Notes under the pieces: generated by a model
The model's input: only the letters and a program-made list of their open reading frames with translations
Database searches by the model: none
Told to the model about the DNA's origin: nothing
Source: Burhinus oedicnemus
Lineage: Eukaryota; Chordata; Aves; Charadriiformes; Burhinidae
Assembly: GCA_008921705.1 (NCBI GenBank)
Contig: VFFE01007188.1
Coordinates: forward strand, 427,358-491,357
Reading direction: 5' to 3'
DNA: 64,000 bases
Made by a program: the position numbers and the translations under genes
Shown here: in pieces, positions 51,063-63,598 of the stretch
Numbering within the stretch: the stretch's first letter is position 1
Layout: each line of letters starts with the position of its first letter

Positions 51063-51824
51063 GCTTCAACAAGAGCAAGGGTAGGGTCCTGCACCTGGGG
51101 AGGAAGAATGCTAGGCACCAATATAGGCTAAGGGTGGACCACCTGCTGCAAAGCAGTTCTGAGGAGAAGGATCTGGAGGTCCTGGTAGATAGGAAATTAT
51201 CCATGAGCCAGCAATGTGCCCTTGTGGCCAGGAAGGCCAATGGAATCCTGGGCTGCATAGGCAAGAGTGTGGCCAGTAGGTCGAGGGAGGTCATTGTCCC
51301 CTTCTCCTGGGCACTGGTGAGGCCACAACTGGAATACTGTGTCCAGTTCTGGGCTGCCCAGCTCAAGCGGGACAGGGAACTTCTGGAGAGAGTCCAGCGT
51401 AGGGCAACAAAGATGACTGGGGGATTGGAGCACCTCCCTTCTGAGGGAAGGCTGAGAGAGCTGGGACTCTTTAGCCTGGAGAAGAGAAGGCTGAGGGGAG
51501 ACCTTCTTCTTGCTTAGAAGTATCTGAAGGGTGGGTTGAAGGAGGATGGAGGCAGCCTCTTTCCAGTGGTTCCCAGTGACAGTGGTTCCCAGTGAGGGGC
51601 AACGGGCACAAGTTGCAACATTGGAAGTTCCATTCAGACATAACAGTGAGGGTGCCAGAGCACTGGCACAGGCTGCCCAGGGAGGTTGTGGAGTGCCCTT
51701 CTCTGGAGATTTTCAAGACCCACCTGGCTGCAGTCCTGAGTCATGTGCTCTAGGCGTTCCTGTGTCAGGGATTTGGACTAGATGATCTCTAGAGGTCCCT
51801 TCCAACTCTGAAAATTCCGTGATT
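51062..51824 (+). mobile_element. CR1 LINE 3' portion, nested in an LTR
   Basis: This is the best-preserved CR1 copy here. The plus-strand frame to 51517 carries the C-terminal end of the ORF2 protein ([20 protein letters not shown], then an [19 protein letters not shown] stretch). It is ended by TAG at 51515-51517, where the family normally continues for some residues. The 3' untranslated block follows and closes at gaaaattccgtgatt, a shortened tail. It is 5'-truncated, as most CR1 copies are, with no endonuclease domain. LTR sequence lies on both sides, so it was inserted into the LTR. Confidence 0.95.
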
Positions 51825-51829
51825 AAGTG

Positions 51830-52245
51830 AAATATTCTCTGGAAGCCCATAGATAGAAAGGACCCACACTATAGCAGGTTAAAAGTGTGAAGGAGGAAGA
51901 AGCAGTAGAAAACCGTAACTCTCCATTTCTTGTCCCCCAGTGTTGCCTGGGGAGGAGGGAGGCAGAGGAATCAGGAATGAAGGAGTGAAGCTGAGCCTAG
52001 GAAAAAGGAGGTGAGGGGAGAAGGTGCTGTTTTAATTTCTCTTTGTTTCTCACTATCCAACTCTATTTTAATTGGCAACAAATTAAATTGATTGTCCCCA
52101 AGTCTAGTCTATGCTGCCCATGATAGTAATTGGTAAGTGATCCCCTTGCCTTTATCTTGACTCATGAGCTGTTTCATCTTATTTTTCCTATCATCTTGCT
52201 GAGAAGGAGTGAGAGAGCAGCTGGATGGGTGCACTGCCTGTGCAG
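51830..52245 (+). repeat. Inner LTR, 3' part, sense
   Basis: This resumes LTR sequence after the CR1 insertion, with a tract around 52050-52090 that is AT-rich and a 3' part (gagtgagagagcagctgg) whose reverse complement occurs at 50640-50670. The middle of the LTR seems to be missing at the CR1 junction. Boundaries are within about 10 bp. Confidence 0.55.
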
Positions 52246-52249
52246 AGTG

Positions 52250-52447
52250 GTTTTGCTCTTTCTTAAATATGCTTTTTCACAGGTGCCACCATCTTAGCTG
52301 CAGGGCTCATCCCTGCCCTGCAGTGGGTTGGCGGGAGACAGCTGGAACTGGCTGTGTCCAGCACGGGGCAACCCCAGCCTCTCCTCACAAGGGCCATCCC
52401 TAAATCCTCCCTGCTTCCAACACCTGGGCACATGCACTCAATAAACA
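52250..52447 (-). repeat. Outer LTR, 5' part, antisense
   Basis: It contains the gacagctggaactggctgtg tract, inverted with respect to 50820-50870. It ends with ctcaataaaca, the inverted form of the ctattgggtg start of the inner copy. Together with 50608-50758 it forms the outer LTR, which is interrupted and has lost its middle. Confidence 0.55.
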
Positions 52448-52906
52448 CTATGTGTGACAGTTGTGAAGTTGAGAATAAAAGAAGTAAGTAGGTGTATTGT
52501 TAATGCAGACATGTTACAATGCTCATTGTCCCAGTTTTTCCTAGAGGTGACTTTTTCATTTTGGGAGGTGAAATATCGTCTGTATTATTATAAAAGTTAG
52601 ACATAGGTTAGCCCATTCACATTAGTGCCTGGGTGCACTGCACACTTGCTAACAGCTAATATTTGAATGTTTTAAAAGACTGAAGCAGAATTTTGTGCAA
52701 GAAACTTGCTGGTTTGCATGTTCACCAGTGCTGTCCACTACTCTTAAACTGGTTCGATGTTTTCCCCAATGATTTTCTTTCTATCTGCTTATATATGATT
52801 CATAAGGAAACAGGGTTTATATGTAAGGTACAGAAAGAAAAAAAAGAAAATGGGAAATGAAAAATAATACTGTCTCATTGTTTTCTTCACAGACTTCAAA
52901 ATTGGG
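52448..52906. other. AT-rich spacer
   Basis: About 460 bp between two LTR loci with no recognised content. An A-rich patch lies near 52835-52870. Confidence 0.5.
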
Positions 52907-53470
52907 TGTAGGAGACTGACAGAAAACCAAGATGTCTCAAAGTCTGCCTGCTGCCATACATGATGACAAAGGGGGTACACACTTGGTTATCAGAGCAATC
53001 AGACCCTGTTTCTCACAGCTGTGCTATACCAAGTGCTGCCCAAATGACACAGGCAGAAAAAGCCTATACGGCAACCATGACAAACAATGATTAGTTGAGC
53101 AAAGGTGACCATAGCGCTAATGGGCTGAACTGCAAGTCAGCAGAGACTATAAACTCTACCCCAGCTGGGACCCTCACCACCATCACAACTTGAGAATCAC
53201 AGATCAATGGGACGCGGCTGACTCCAGTGGACCATTGGGATGCTGCGGGCCTGTGGTGGTGACTATACTCTTGCTGTGCTCTGTAATACTGCTTCTCCTT
53301 TCTACCTTTTCTCTACTTCCACGTTTACTCTATCACTCATCTCAGTGACTATTGCTGGGAAATAACAATAAAGCCCTAGTGAGTGGCATTTGACCTCGTT
53401 TGTGTCTTAATCTCACTCTTGGAATTATTATGAACCCCCTCTGGATCCATGATCGGACCAGGACATAACA
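52907..53470 (+). repeat. Solo LTR with TATA box and poly(A) signal
   Basis: It runs from tgtaggagactgac (52907) to ggacataaca (53470), with TG...CA termini. It holds a TATA-like ctataaac (53148-53155) and an AATAAA (53367-53372) about 215 bp further on, the U3-R-U5 order of a retroviral LTR. The flanks TTGGG (52902-52906) and CTGGG (53471-53475) agree at four of five positions. It is of a different family from the provirus LTR. No internal sequence adjoins it. Confidence 0.7.
53148..53155 (+). promoter_or_regulatory. TATA-like box of the LTR at 52907
   Basis: ctataaac in the expected U3 position, about 240 bp from the LTR start. Confidence 0.5.
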
Positions 53471-56400
53471 CTGGGTAAATATTAGTTGCAATACAAACTC
53501 CACAGTTATGTTCTGATTACAACTAGATAACACTTTGAATACTGTTAATTAAAACCTCATTGTTTAAATTAATACATAAATGAATACATAAAGTTCTTGG
53601 TTTGGAAACATTGTTAGAATTATTTCATTTGGCTTTGTCACTTTGACCTAGGCTTACATGGGGATTTCCAGTATTTCATTTCTAACATAGTTTTTCTATT
53701 TCATTTAAAGTCAGTACTGAAAAAAGATCAATATTTTGGTAGTTTGTCACATGTTATCCATGGTGATAATTCACTAGTCAAAAGCATGTAGCTGTTTGAA
53801 GTCTGTCCATTTTATTTGTTAAGATGAAGAACAAATGACATCTTCAATGAAAAAAATCATATGCAACAGTTTTTGAAGAATAGTTTACCATTATCACATA
53901 CTCTATGGTTCTGCTGCATTAGATAGGTAGTAACTATTTAATTTCATCTGGTTCCATGCTGCATGCTTTACTTTCTCCACCAAGTCCCATTTTGCAAAAG
54001 AAACAAGAAATTAAAAAACATACTGTTTCAAGGAAAAGCTAAGTGGCTTTTTCTGCTGCTGCAAGTTTAGTTTGTTGCATCATCATTCCTCATAGTGACT
54101 GAGAGATGTTAGTGGAATAAGGACACTGTCACATGTGGCTGCTTACAAGAAGCATTTTTCTGAGGCATTTTAAAAGCAACAAAGCAAGAAAGGAAGAGTT
54201 CTAGCTTCACAAGGTGAAAACCTGACATCCTACAGCTTTGAATTCCAAGAACTGAAGTCAGTAAAATGAGGAAATTTTACCCAGCAGCAGAACATTCTGA
54301 TGAAGACTACTATTTTAATTAATAACAGTCAAATAATTTAATGGTTGTAAAAATATTTTTGATGAGGAAAATAACATGCCCACATTTAGTCTAGAATTAT
54401 GCTACTTTTCTTTTGTTAGCCTTAATGTTTACAGATCTCAGTTTAGAGTCTACCAACTCATTCTTTAGGAAATTCAATTTTCTCAGCTATGTGTTAGGTG
54501 GAAAAAGGAGCTATGAGAGAAAGGCAAAAACAGAAAATAAAGAAGATGGGAAAACATGTTTCCTTTTACACTGCCTTCACTTTGTCAGAATCTTTTTTAT
54601 TAGTAGCTGAAGAACGATATGTAAGCGCCAACACTACCTCTCCCATCTTCTCTTCTTTATTAGTTCTGTATTTGGAGACTCTATTGTAGTAGATTGCTGT
54701 AGGATTTTAGTCACTTAAATGAAACAGAATTTGTTTACTGTGATTTATGTCATCTTACCAAAGGTGTCTTAAGTGCAAGAAAAACAGACAATTTTAGATG
54801 CCAGTCTTTTTGTCATACCCTAGCTAAGGAGAAAAAAATCAATTTGATTACAACCCTTAGTTCCAAACTAATAAAATTTTCCCCTGAAGAGGTATTCTAA
54901 ATAATGTGGTGAGTTGTCCTATGTTAAGTTGCATTAGTTAGTTAAATAAAAAGTTTAAAAGTTCAGACTAGATAATTACATGCAATTTCAAGGCCTTTTT
55001 GTGTTCAAAAGGCTAGAGAATAATAGATTTTATTATATTATCAGAAGAATACAATGTTTTATAAGAAGTAGGACTCTAATATAAACAACTTTGTAACCTT
55101 TCAAAGAATTCAGCAGCTGTATTTCATTTATATTGTTGGGCAAAGATCCTTCAGGAGTCTTATTTTGTCAGAACACATTTTTTTACTACCATAAATAGAT
55201 AATTTTCTATCTTAATTGAAAAATATTACAGTTTGCGGCCACTGAAATGACTGAGGAAATTTATCAAAATCTTGCTGTGCAGAAGTAAAACAAAAGAAAT
55301 ATTATCTTAATGGGATAAAAAGTCCTTTTGTTCTTCACTGTAGTTTTCTTTGGACATTTAAGTTCATAATGACCCCATTTGGCACTTCAGTTAGAATTAC
55401 TGGACTCTGGTCAAAAGATACTGTTATATTCAATTTACTTTCTACGTAAGACTGAGAATAAAACTAAAAATCTGCAAAATCCAGCAGCTTCTGAGTCATT
55501 TTCTGCTTGGTAGTGAGCATGTAGATGTTTCTTTTTACTTACATACCCATACTTTTTTGCGTTTTGCTTCCATAACCTTTTTTCTCAACTCAAGTATGTT
55601 TCCCTCTGTTATTCCAAAATTGGTTTATTAGCTGAATTACTGACGTACTAGTCATCTTTCTTACAAGAAATTAAAACTCTTATAATTTGTATTAAAATAT
55701 TTTATTTCTACTGCACTAAAATTTTCAGCTCTACTGGGCATGAAAAAACATGAGCAAAGCTACAACTACACTTTAAATGAAGGGAGATAGATTGTGGGAA
55801 AAATTGTCATGTGCTATTAAGAAAGATTATCTTTCTTAAGGATGGAGCCTCCAGTGAATTTTTTCACCTTCAGCTTAGGTTTTACTATCTCCTTCCTTCG
55901 TCTCATCTGACTGCGAGATACTGCTTCTACATCAGCTGGCCAACCTGTTTCTCTTCCCATGTCAGAACTGGATTGGGGAACTGAACCAACCAACTGGGGG
56001 GGGGCAGGGGGAAGAACAAACCACAAAAACCAAAACACCAGATTTTGTCAGCTTTGCCAGTTTCCTGATCTAGTTTAGTGTGTGCTTGCACAAAAAAAAT
56101 TGCTGGAAAAGTGGAAGATGTATTAGAAGGGCAAGAACAAGCAGCCAGTAGAAAATGAAAGGCTTTGGTCCCTGAAATCAGTGTTACTCCCAAAGACCTT
56201 CACATGGAGCTGTACCATCAATACAGACATTGCTGTATTCCCTTTCACCTGCATTTCCTCTTAACATCTTGCTATTCCACTTTCTATTTTCATCACAAGC
56301 CCAGAGGATAATGACTTAATACTACTCTCTTTGCTAACATCATTTTTGTTCTAAACTAAATGCACTTTTTGTTTAAATGGTTGAATTTACAACACGATTT

Positions 56401-59400
56401 GAACTTGAAACACTTCCAATCCATAATCAGCTTGATTGGCTGCTTCTGTTTCAGATCTGGAGAGGAACTTTTATGTTGGCAGCTGATCTATTTTTCCCAC
56501 CTATATCCATCTAATAAAATTAGAATTTCTTCCTACTTATGAAAGAAAAAAATCTCTTTCCAGATTTTTCTATGCTCAGAGGCAGCTGAGGAGTTTCTAA
56601 AGTAAAAAGTATTTCTTGTTTAACAATTTGATCAATTCAATAAAAAGATAACATTTAGCTCTTGCTAACAGTAAATATTTAAGAAACAAGTAAAAAATAT
56701 GCAAACTCATATCCTGTGCAGTTACAATTGAAAGAAAGTCAATCATGAAGTTGGGACTGATTTCAGTAACCTGATTTTATATGCACATATGTATATACAC
56801 ACACTCTAAAATATATGTGTATGTATAAGAATTATTTTAACTATATTATTTTATATGCACCATCTTTCAGAGCATAATTTTTCTTCTTTGAATTAATAAA
56901 CATTCTCTTGTACAGCGAGACCATCCTGCAAGGGTTCTATTTTTATCAACTTTATTTTTAAAATGATGACTAGAAAATTAATTAAGAATAGCTAATATTT
57001 TTATACATCATAATCTACCTGGTACTAAATGTACTGCTTGATAAAAGTTATCTTCCAGGTCTTAAGCCCTCCACGCTAGTGATTTTTGCACTAATGGCTT
57101 GTTTGTGTGTATGCGTATGCACTTGTATGACAACATAGAGCTTTGACTGTTCCCTATAGCTTAGAACTGCTTCCAATTTTATAATTATGATTGATTTAAA
57201 ATAATCTATATCGCTGACTCTTACAACGGAAGGGTTTAAGATGCACCCTAATATTACAAATGTATCTTCTATTTTCTTCTGCATTTTCATTCATTAACAA
57301 TGAGAAGTGGTCAGAGACCTAGGAAAGTTCTGAAAAGATCTCCACGAAGCCAATGGGACACCAGTGTTATGCTGTGGGTCATTGTGCTCCACACCTATAA
57401 CAAGCCTACTGCAAATAAAATAGCCTGATGTTCAATAACCTTAAACTTAAGATCCTTGTCTTTAGTCCTCTTTTAATTCTGTACTTTCTGGATTAATTCC
57501 TAATGCTTTCCTGTTCATCTTTTGTGGTACTCTAACATTTGAATGGGAGAAAAAAGAAGTGTATCTGAAATACTTACTAGAAAATTTATTGTCATTCTAG
57601 AAAGGTGATTAAAAAAAGTCCTAAGTAAAACTGCCTCAGGTACTTTACTTATTAAATAGTAACTAGCAGACAGATGCACAGTACAGTTCTCAGACTCATT
57701 CAAGTTGTAAGTCTATTCAATAAAACAGAGATGAGAAGTGATTAATGCATATATTCTAATATATTAAAAGAAATATGGTTACATGCAGAAATCCTCCGTC
57801 TAGTTTCTGCATTTTGTCCCTAAAACAGCATCCTCCCAGGCAGAGAAATCTAATCTTAACAAAGAACATAATTTATCAGAGTAATACAGGGCAGTATAGC
57901 ATTTCATAATAAAAACCTTTAAGCAACAAGAACTCCTAACAGTAACGTAGTTTTGATAGGTTTTTTATTCAAACCACCTCCAAAATCTAACTGAATGCTG
58001 ACAAGTAGTCTCATTAAATACAATTTACCTGAAATGAACTAATTATTTCGATGTCTTGTTGCCTTAATTTTGTGGGTTTTGTCCAGTTCATAACTCACAT
58101 TTTCAAACTGCTTTTCAGTATGTTTCTAAAGAGTACCACACATTTTACATGTCAGCATAGAACATTTCCTTGATGACCTACCACCTAGAACTAAATGCAT
58201 ATTTTCTTTACACTCTTGAAACAACTATTTTTCTTTTTTCTCAAAGATTCATAATTATTTGTGTAAGTACTTGGGCACATTATTCTATCTTTAAATTTTG
58301 TGACTAATATGAATAGTGTCAGTGAGGATAATAAACTGTAGGCTTCTAAAATTATTATCAAAGTTAAATATAGATTCTGTCATGCTTAGTTGAGGATAAG
58401 GATAGATGAAACACAGCCTTTTGGGGAGACTATTTCACAATCAACAGTATATTTACTTACTGAAAAGTCATTCTTTATCTAAGGAGTTATAGAAAAAATC
58501 TTCTTTGCAAGTGTATATGCACCAAAAACTGTTTTCCTTATGTACACATTAGGCTTATCACATAATTTTGATATGTTAAGTCCCTACTATTTGCAAAATA
58601 ATAAAAAGAAAACCATTTAACAACTCTGGGAAGTCAATTTTCAATAAGGGAATTCAGGTATTTCAGTGCTGTGCTCTCAGTCATTGTAGAAAGGTCACCC
58701 CAGATGGTGCAGATGACACACATGGCAAACAGGAAGGCAGGCAGAAAGCAGGTTTAAAGATAAGAGAAATAAAACCTAATCGGTAAGTCTGAGTGGTGTA
58801 AAAAAGAATACCTTAAAAAGTTATTATGCTAGACCATTGCACAGCGAAACTACCTCCCGGTAGACTGCTTTCTTATTTGGGCTATAATGAGTGGCAATGA
58901 GTGGAGATATTGGCTGAGTGGGATATCACAGGGTAATGGTCAGGGTGAAAATATAACAGCTGTGTTTTGCTTTGAATGGAGGAGGACCTGAAATGTAAAT
59001 ATATAAATATTACTCACTACATTTCTGTTAAACTCTAATGTGAATTATACAGGTGCCCTAGAGCCTTATAACCATCTGGGTACTATGCTAGCTTGACAGG
59101 CTATGGACAGAAACAACAGTCCTGCCAAGAAAAATAACTGAAAGCAATCTGTGTTTCACCAGCCCGAAAAAATAGCATAGCATATTTTTCAAGTGCAATC
59201 CTCAGTTCATTATAACATTCTGTTGCTTAATAATATTATCTGACTCCATGTAAAGCAACCAATTAAAGAAGCTAGTTAGCAGCCCTGTGTACATCAGCTT
59301 CAGGCAGTAATTTGTCCTAGAAATCAGATAGAAACTGATGTAAAGTGATATGTGCACAACTGCATCTCCTCCACTGATTATTCTTCCTGCTTCCCATCCC

Positions 59401-60879
59401 TCTGTCTCTAAAGATCAGGTGCAGCATGGTCACCATTTTTATTTTCCCTTTGACTCAAATGCAGCTCTGCTAAACTGTTTTCATTTTCAGGAATGGAATA
59501 TGTGCCTTAAGGCTGTTCAGCTTAATTCTTGTCTGGTATAAACTGCCATAGCTACACCAGTTTAGAGCTTGCTCCTCTGTCTTTCTCTTGCCTCTCTGTA
59601 TATGACTATTTGCTGTTATGACCCTTCTGTCATTTCGTTTCTGTTATGATGAAATTCAAGTACCTCTTTCTGAAGGGCATGTCCTTCTCTGCAAGCAACA
59701 CAAGCTCAAGTTTTTTGGGCGCTGTACTGAGGTGTAACATTATTAATTACACTTTATACGATCCTGTCTGTGTCTTGATCCTTATGAAGATTCACAATGA
59801 TTAGGTCCCTGCCTAAAAAGAATTTCTAAATATGAAACTTGCAGATATTTCAGCAAAGCATATCTGTCTTTACAGAGGGCACAGAGGTGGCCCACTGAAA
59901 AGACAACGACCAGACATCTTTTAGAGGCATAGGTAATTGCACCATGTACAAATAAAAGCATTTCATTTTTCTTGGAGACTATTTACATAAGAAATCTGAA
60001 CCTTGGATATTTAATAACAAATGTGTACATTTTCAGGGTCCCCTTTAGCTATTTTTAGCATTTTGACTGCAAGTTTTCACCATGCTTCAATAGGAATTTT
60101 GGGTCCTAAAGATTTGAGAGTATCTCTGCATTATATAATAAAGTCCCCACAGTCCTGCTGAATTAAGTCAATATGAATTATTCCAGTTCATTCTGTAGAT
60201 CAAGCCCAAGGCTCTGTTTGCTCATGTTTCTGAAAATTAGATGCAATTTATAACAATGCCATTCTTTTTATATTGTCAAAGTTCCTTTTTTATATCCACT
60301 GCATTCTATTTAGTACCTTGCTTCCCAATATTAGCACACCATTACTTTTCCTTCTGCATGCAGTTCACTTGGAGTGAAAAGCAAAGTGCCTGGAAAGAAT
60401 GAAGCAAATGTGTTCTGAGAGCTGGAGTAGCACAGATGTACAGAAGAAAGAAATGGAAATTTTAGAGTCCGTGTAATGGCAGTTAATGTATAATGAGTAC
60501 CATGTCCACAAAGTGTAGACCTGCTCTAAAACTTCCTTTTCAAAGGTGCCTAATGGCATTATCTTTTCATATCTAAAATGGCAAAGGGGAAACTGTGTTG
60601 ATTTCACTGCTGGATGGATACAGTACATCTTCCAATTCTATCTTTTGCCATTCACGTTCTAGTCATGGTTAGATGGATTCTATTCATCTTTCCAGTAGGT
60701 ATTTTTCTCTACTTTGTCTACCACTGTATCTCTTGTCTGACATCACTTTTTAAGACTATTCATTATCTTTTCTCCATCCTACTGGCAACCTATCATGCTG
60801 TATTCCCGTAGGCATTTTTTATTTGTTCTCTTTTTTTTCTTCCTTTTTTCCCCTCACATTTTTCTTATTGCAATAAGTC
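53471..60879. other. Long AT-rich intergenic stretch
   Basis: About 7.4 kb without a recognised gene or named transposon. Short open frames (54413-54689, 55817-56193, 56360-56542, 57048-57290, 59350-59541, 60365-60628, 60614-60811) have no domains or splice context I trust. A G-run (about 55996-56010) lies inside the frame 55817-56038. Confidence 0.5.
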
Positions 60880-60921
60880 TTTCTCTCTTTTCCTTTTCTT
60901 TTCCTTTTCCTTTTCTTTTTC
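60880..60921 (+). repeat. (CTTTT)n pyrimidine-rich simple repeat
   Basis: Irregular tandem CTTTT and CCTTTT units on the plus strand. Confidence 0.85.
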
Positions 60922-63598
60922 TGTGATTTGTGTCTATTATGTTTAAATTTTGTTATCTTTTATTATTTCCTGGTTTATGACAGCATGCAGTCAGTAAGAT
61001 TCCAGGTGCATTTTCTTGGCTTTCTAAGTGTATGTGCAGCTCCCACTGGATGATGCTCATTATACCAGGAAACTGCAGTTTTCTGAGATTTCCCCTCATT
61101 CTCATCTCTTCTTCCCTCAATATTTATACATTTAAAAATAGTTGATGCAAGTCCCATTTGGTTGAGGCTATATAACATCTGCATTACAGAATATGAACCT
61201 GTTTTTACACATATTAGATATTCACAACACTGTAGACTCATAAAGCTTATAAACAAACGACTTGAATGTCCCTTCTTATTAGCAGTATAGAAGAACATTC
61301 AGTAGATTTGCTGCAAGTATTGCAATGTCTGCAACAGCACAGCTGATGCAAGTGTTTTGATTTGAGGATGAAACTAATTTGCTGAAAACACAATTAAATA
61401 GCAGTAAGCAGTAGTCATAACTGGAGACCTGAAGTTACAATCAATTATGTACAATTTAGAACTGAAATACTGAATAAATCAATGTAGATAAACAGAATAC
61501 TGCTAAGTAGAAAGAACACTAAAAAGCAAGACTTTAAAGACATGTTGAAAAAGGGTTGTAATATCATTCTTTGTACTGTCTGCTGACCTCCTTACCTTGT
61601 TTTTAAATAATTTTAAATCTACTTTAAAAATTGGTGTTTGAAAGAGATGAGTAGCTTTCCAGTCGGTTTACTGATTAGTTATTTCTACTGACAATAGTAT
61701 CTCTGCTGGTGTTGCAGTACTGTTTGCAAGTTCCATCAAAAATCACATCTGAACTAAACATTATATCAATATATAAAGTGACACTTTCTCTTAAAGATTT
61801 TAGAGATTTTTTATAAAAAGCTATTAACTTCCTCAAGCTTAGCAGCCTGAGATACCTGATTCTTTACCTTATATTCATTCAGAGCAAATATCCTACACTG
61901 TATGTTCTGTATCATGTGTTGAAGCAGCCTGTCTTTCTCCACCAGTTCTGAAGAGAAGCTAAACTGCCAAGTGAAACTCAGCTTAGATATTACTCTCTCT
62001 CATTTGATGAGGTACTTCTCTTGAGAGCAGAACTGAAATATGCTCGAGAGTCTTGTACAGCCATGAGAGTGTTTATCATATAGATCATATGAATGTATTA
62101 AAAGCAATATGTGCACATCAGCCCACAGAAATTCCACATAAAATCAAGCTCTCCCAAGCTGTACCAAATCACTCATTCAGCCACTCAGCTCCATGGCCTA
62201 TCCTCCATGAGAATACAGTATTTTCATAAAAAATCTAAATACAATGCTGTCGTTCATATTTAGATACAGTGATATTCTGAATAAGATCAGGTCTCTAATG
62301 GGAAAACAATGTATTTTATTAGACCAACTTACAGGGGAAATATTGGTGTATTTTCAGATAGGCTAGATTTTTTTCAAAGTTATAGTATAACTTCAAGGTC
62401 TGAAGACAATCAGACTTTAATCAAACCAATTTCCTGAGCTGATTATGCCTCAAAAAGACTGGGCTATGTGAAGACTCCCCTTCATTTAATCTACTGAGCC
62501 ATTTGCTCAAGTGTTGTAGGTGATTTCATTGCTGTGGGAAAGCAGCAGCATGTGGCAGGAGAGAAGAAACATCAAAACAAACAAAAAAAACCCTCATAAA
62601 ACCCTTATTCATCAATTCAACAATTATTCAGATGGAACTGTCAAGGAGTCACAGAAAATGGCCACTCAGAAAGCTAAACTTAGATTAATGCTATGCTGGT
62701 TGTCTAAACAAAGACAGGAAACCATTCAAGGCTTTAATGCCTTAAACTTTTACCTGAAATCAGCCAGTGGATAGTGAGAAAGGCAAATGACAAAAGTAAT
62801 GCATTTCTTATTGAAAATTCTATTTATTGCAGGAACTGCTAGATTTTGCACTGTGAGATATTTTTGTTTATTGAGGGGGAAGGGGCTTACACTAATGATT
62901 TTAATTAAATTCCTCTCTGAAAGGGATGTGAGGCTGTGTCACTACATGTGTCTGTAAAGATGGATGACTCAGTTGGGTGCTTTTCACTGGAGTAAAATAA
63001 ACTTTGAGATCAAGGAGAAACTACTACCTAAAACTTTTATTTCTTATACCTACATCTGCCTTCTAACTTTTTTTCTTTCTTTTATCTCTAATACAAATTT
63101 TATAAACATGTTGTAGTGTTCTTCCTTGTCTGAGGACACGATCTTTATTTTACTGAAATTAACTTTGAGATTTTTTCTACTGTAGAAATGGATCTTTATG
63201 TTTCTCCTGGGCACGTTTCCTACTATCTGAAGATTTGGAAGGGAATACCCTAAATTAGTAAAGATAATTTACTTCTAGAGCAGTGTTTCTCAGATCTTGT
63301 ATCAAAAACATGACAGCAGTGGATCACAAAAGATAATTAGGTTTCAAAAATACTTAGCAAACTAAAACAAAAAGGAAGCAAGAAAACCCCAACCCCTACA
63401 TTTTCACTGCATTTTATTCTTCTAGTTCAACTAATCTTTGCCAGCTTATTGAAATATATGAAAAATTAACTGAGCTTACTAACAATATATTTTTTCTTTC
63501 ATAGTAAATGTAATTTAGTGATTGTTTTCTTCAACTAATAGATCACAACCTTGGAATGGCTGAGAATCATTCATCTAGAAAATCATCAGTGACCCTAC
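60922..63598. other. AT-rich intergenic sequence
   Basis: About 2.7 kb. A minus-strand frame 60975-61298 (107 codons) and a plus-strand frame 62520-62774 (84 codons) have no recognisable domain. No repeat is identified. Confidence 0.5.

Noticed and set aside
50626..51084. 152-codon plus-strand frame
   Set aside because: It crosses the junction of two inverted LTR pieces and runs into CR1, so it is a chance frame in repeats.
50902..51366. 154-codon minus-strand frame
   Set aside because: It is antisense to the CR1 coding strand and to LTR sequence.
55990..56012. G-run as a G-quadruplex
   Set aside because: Only about two usable G-blocks are present, not the four needed for an intramolecular quadruplex.
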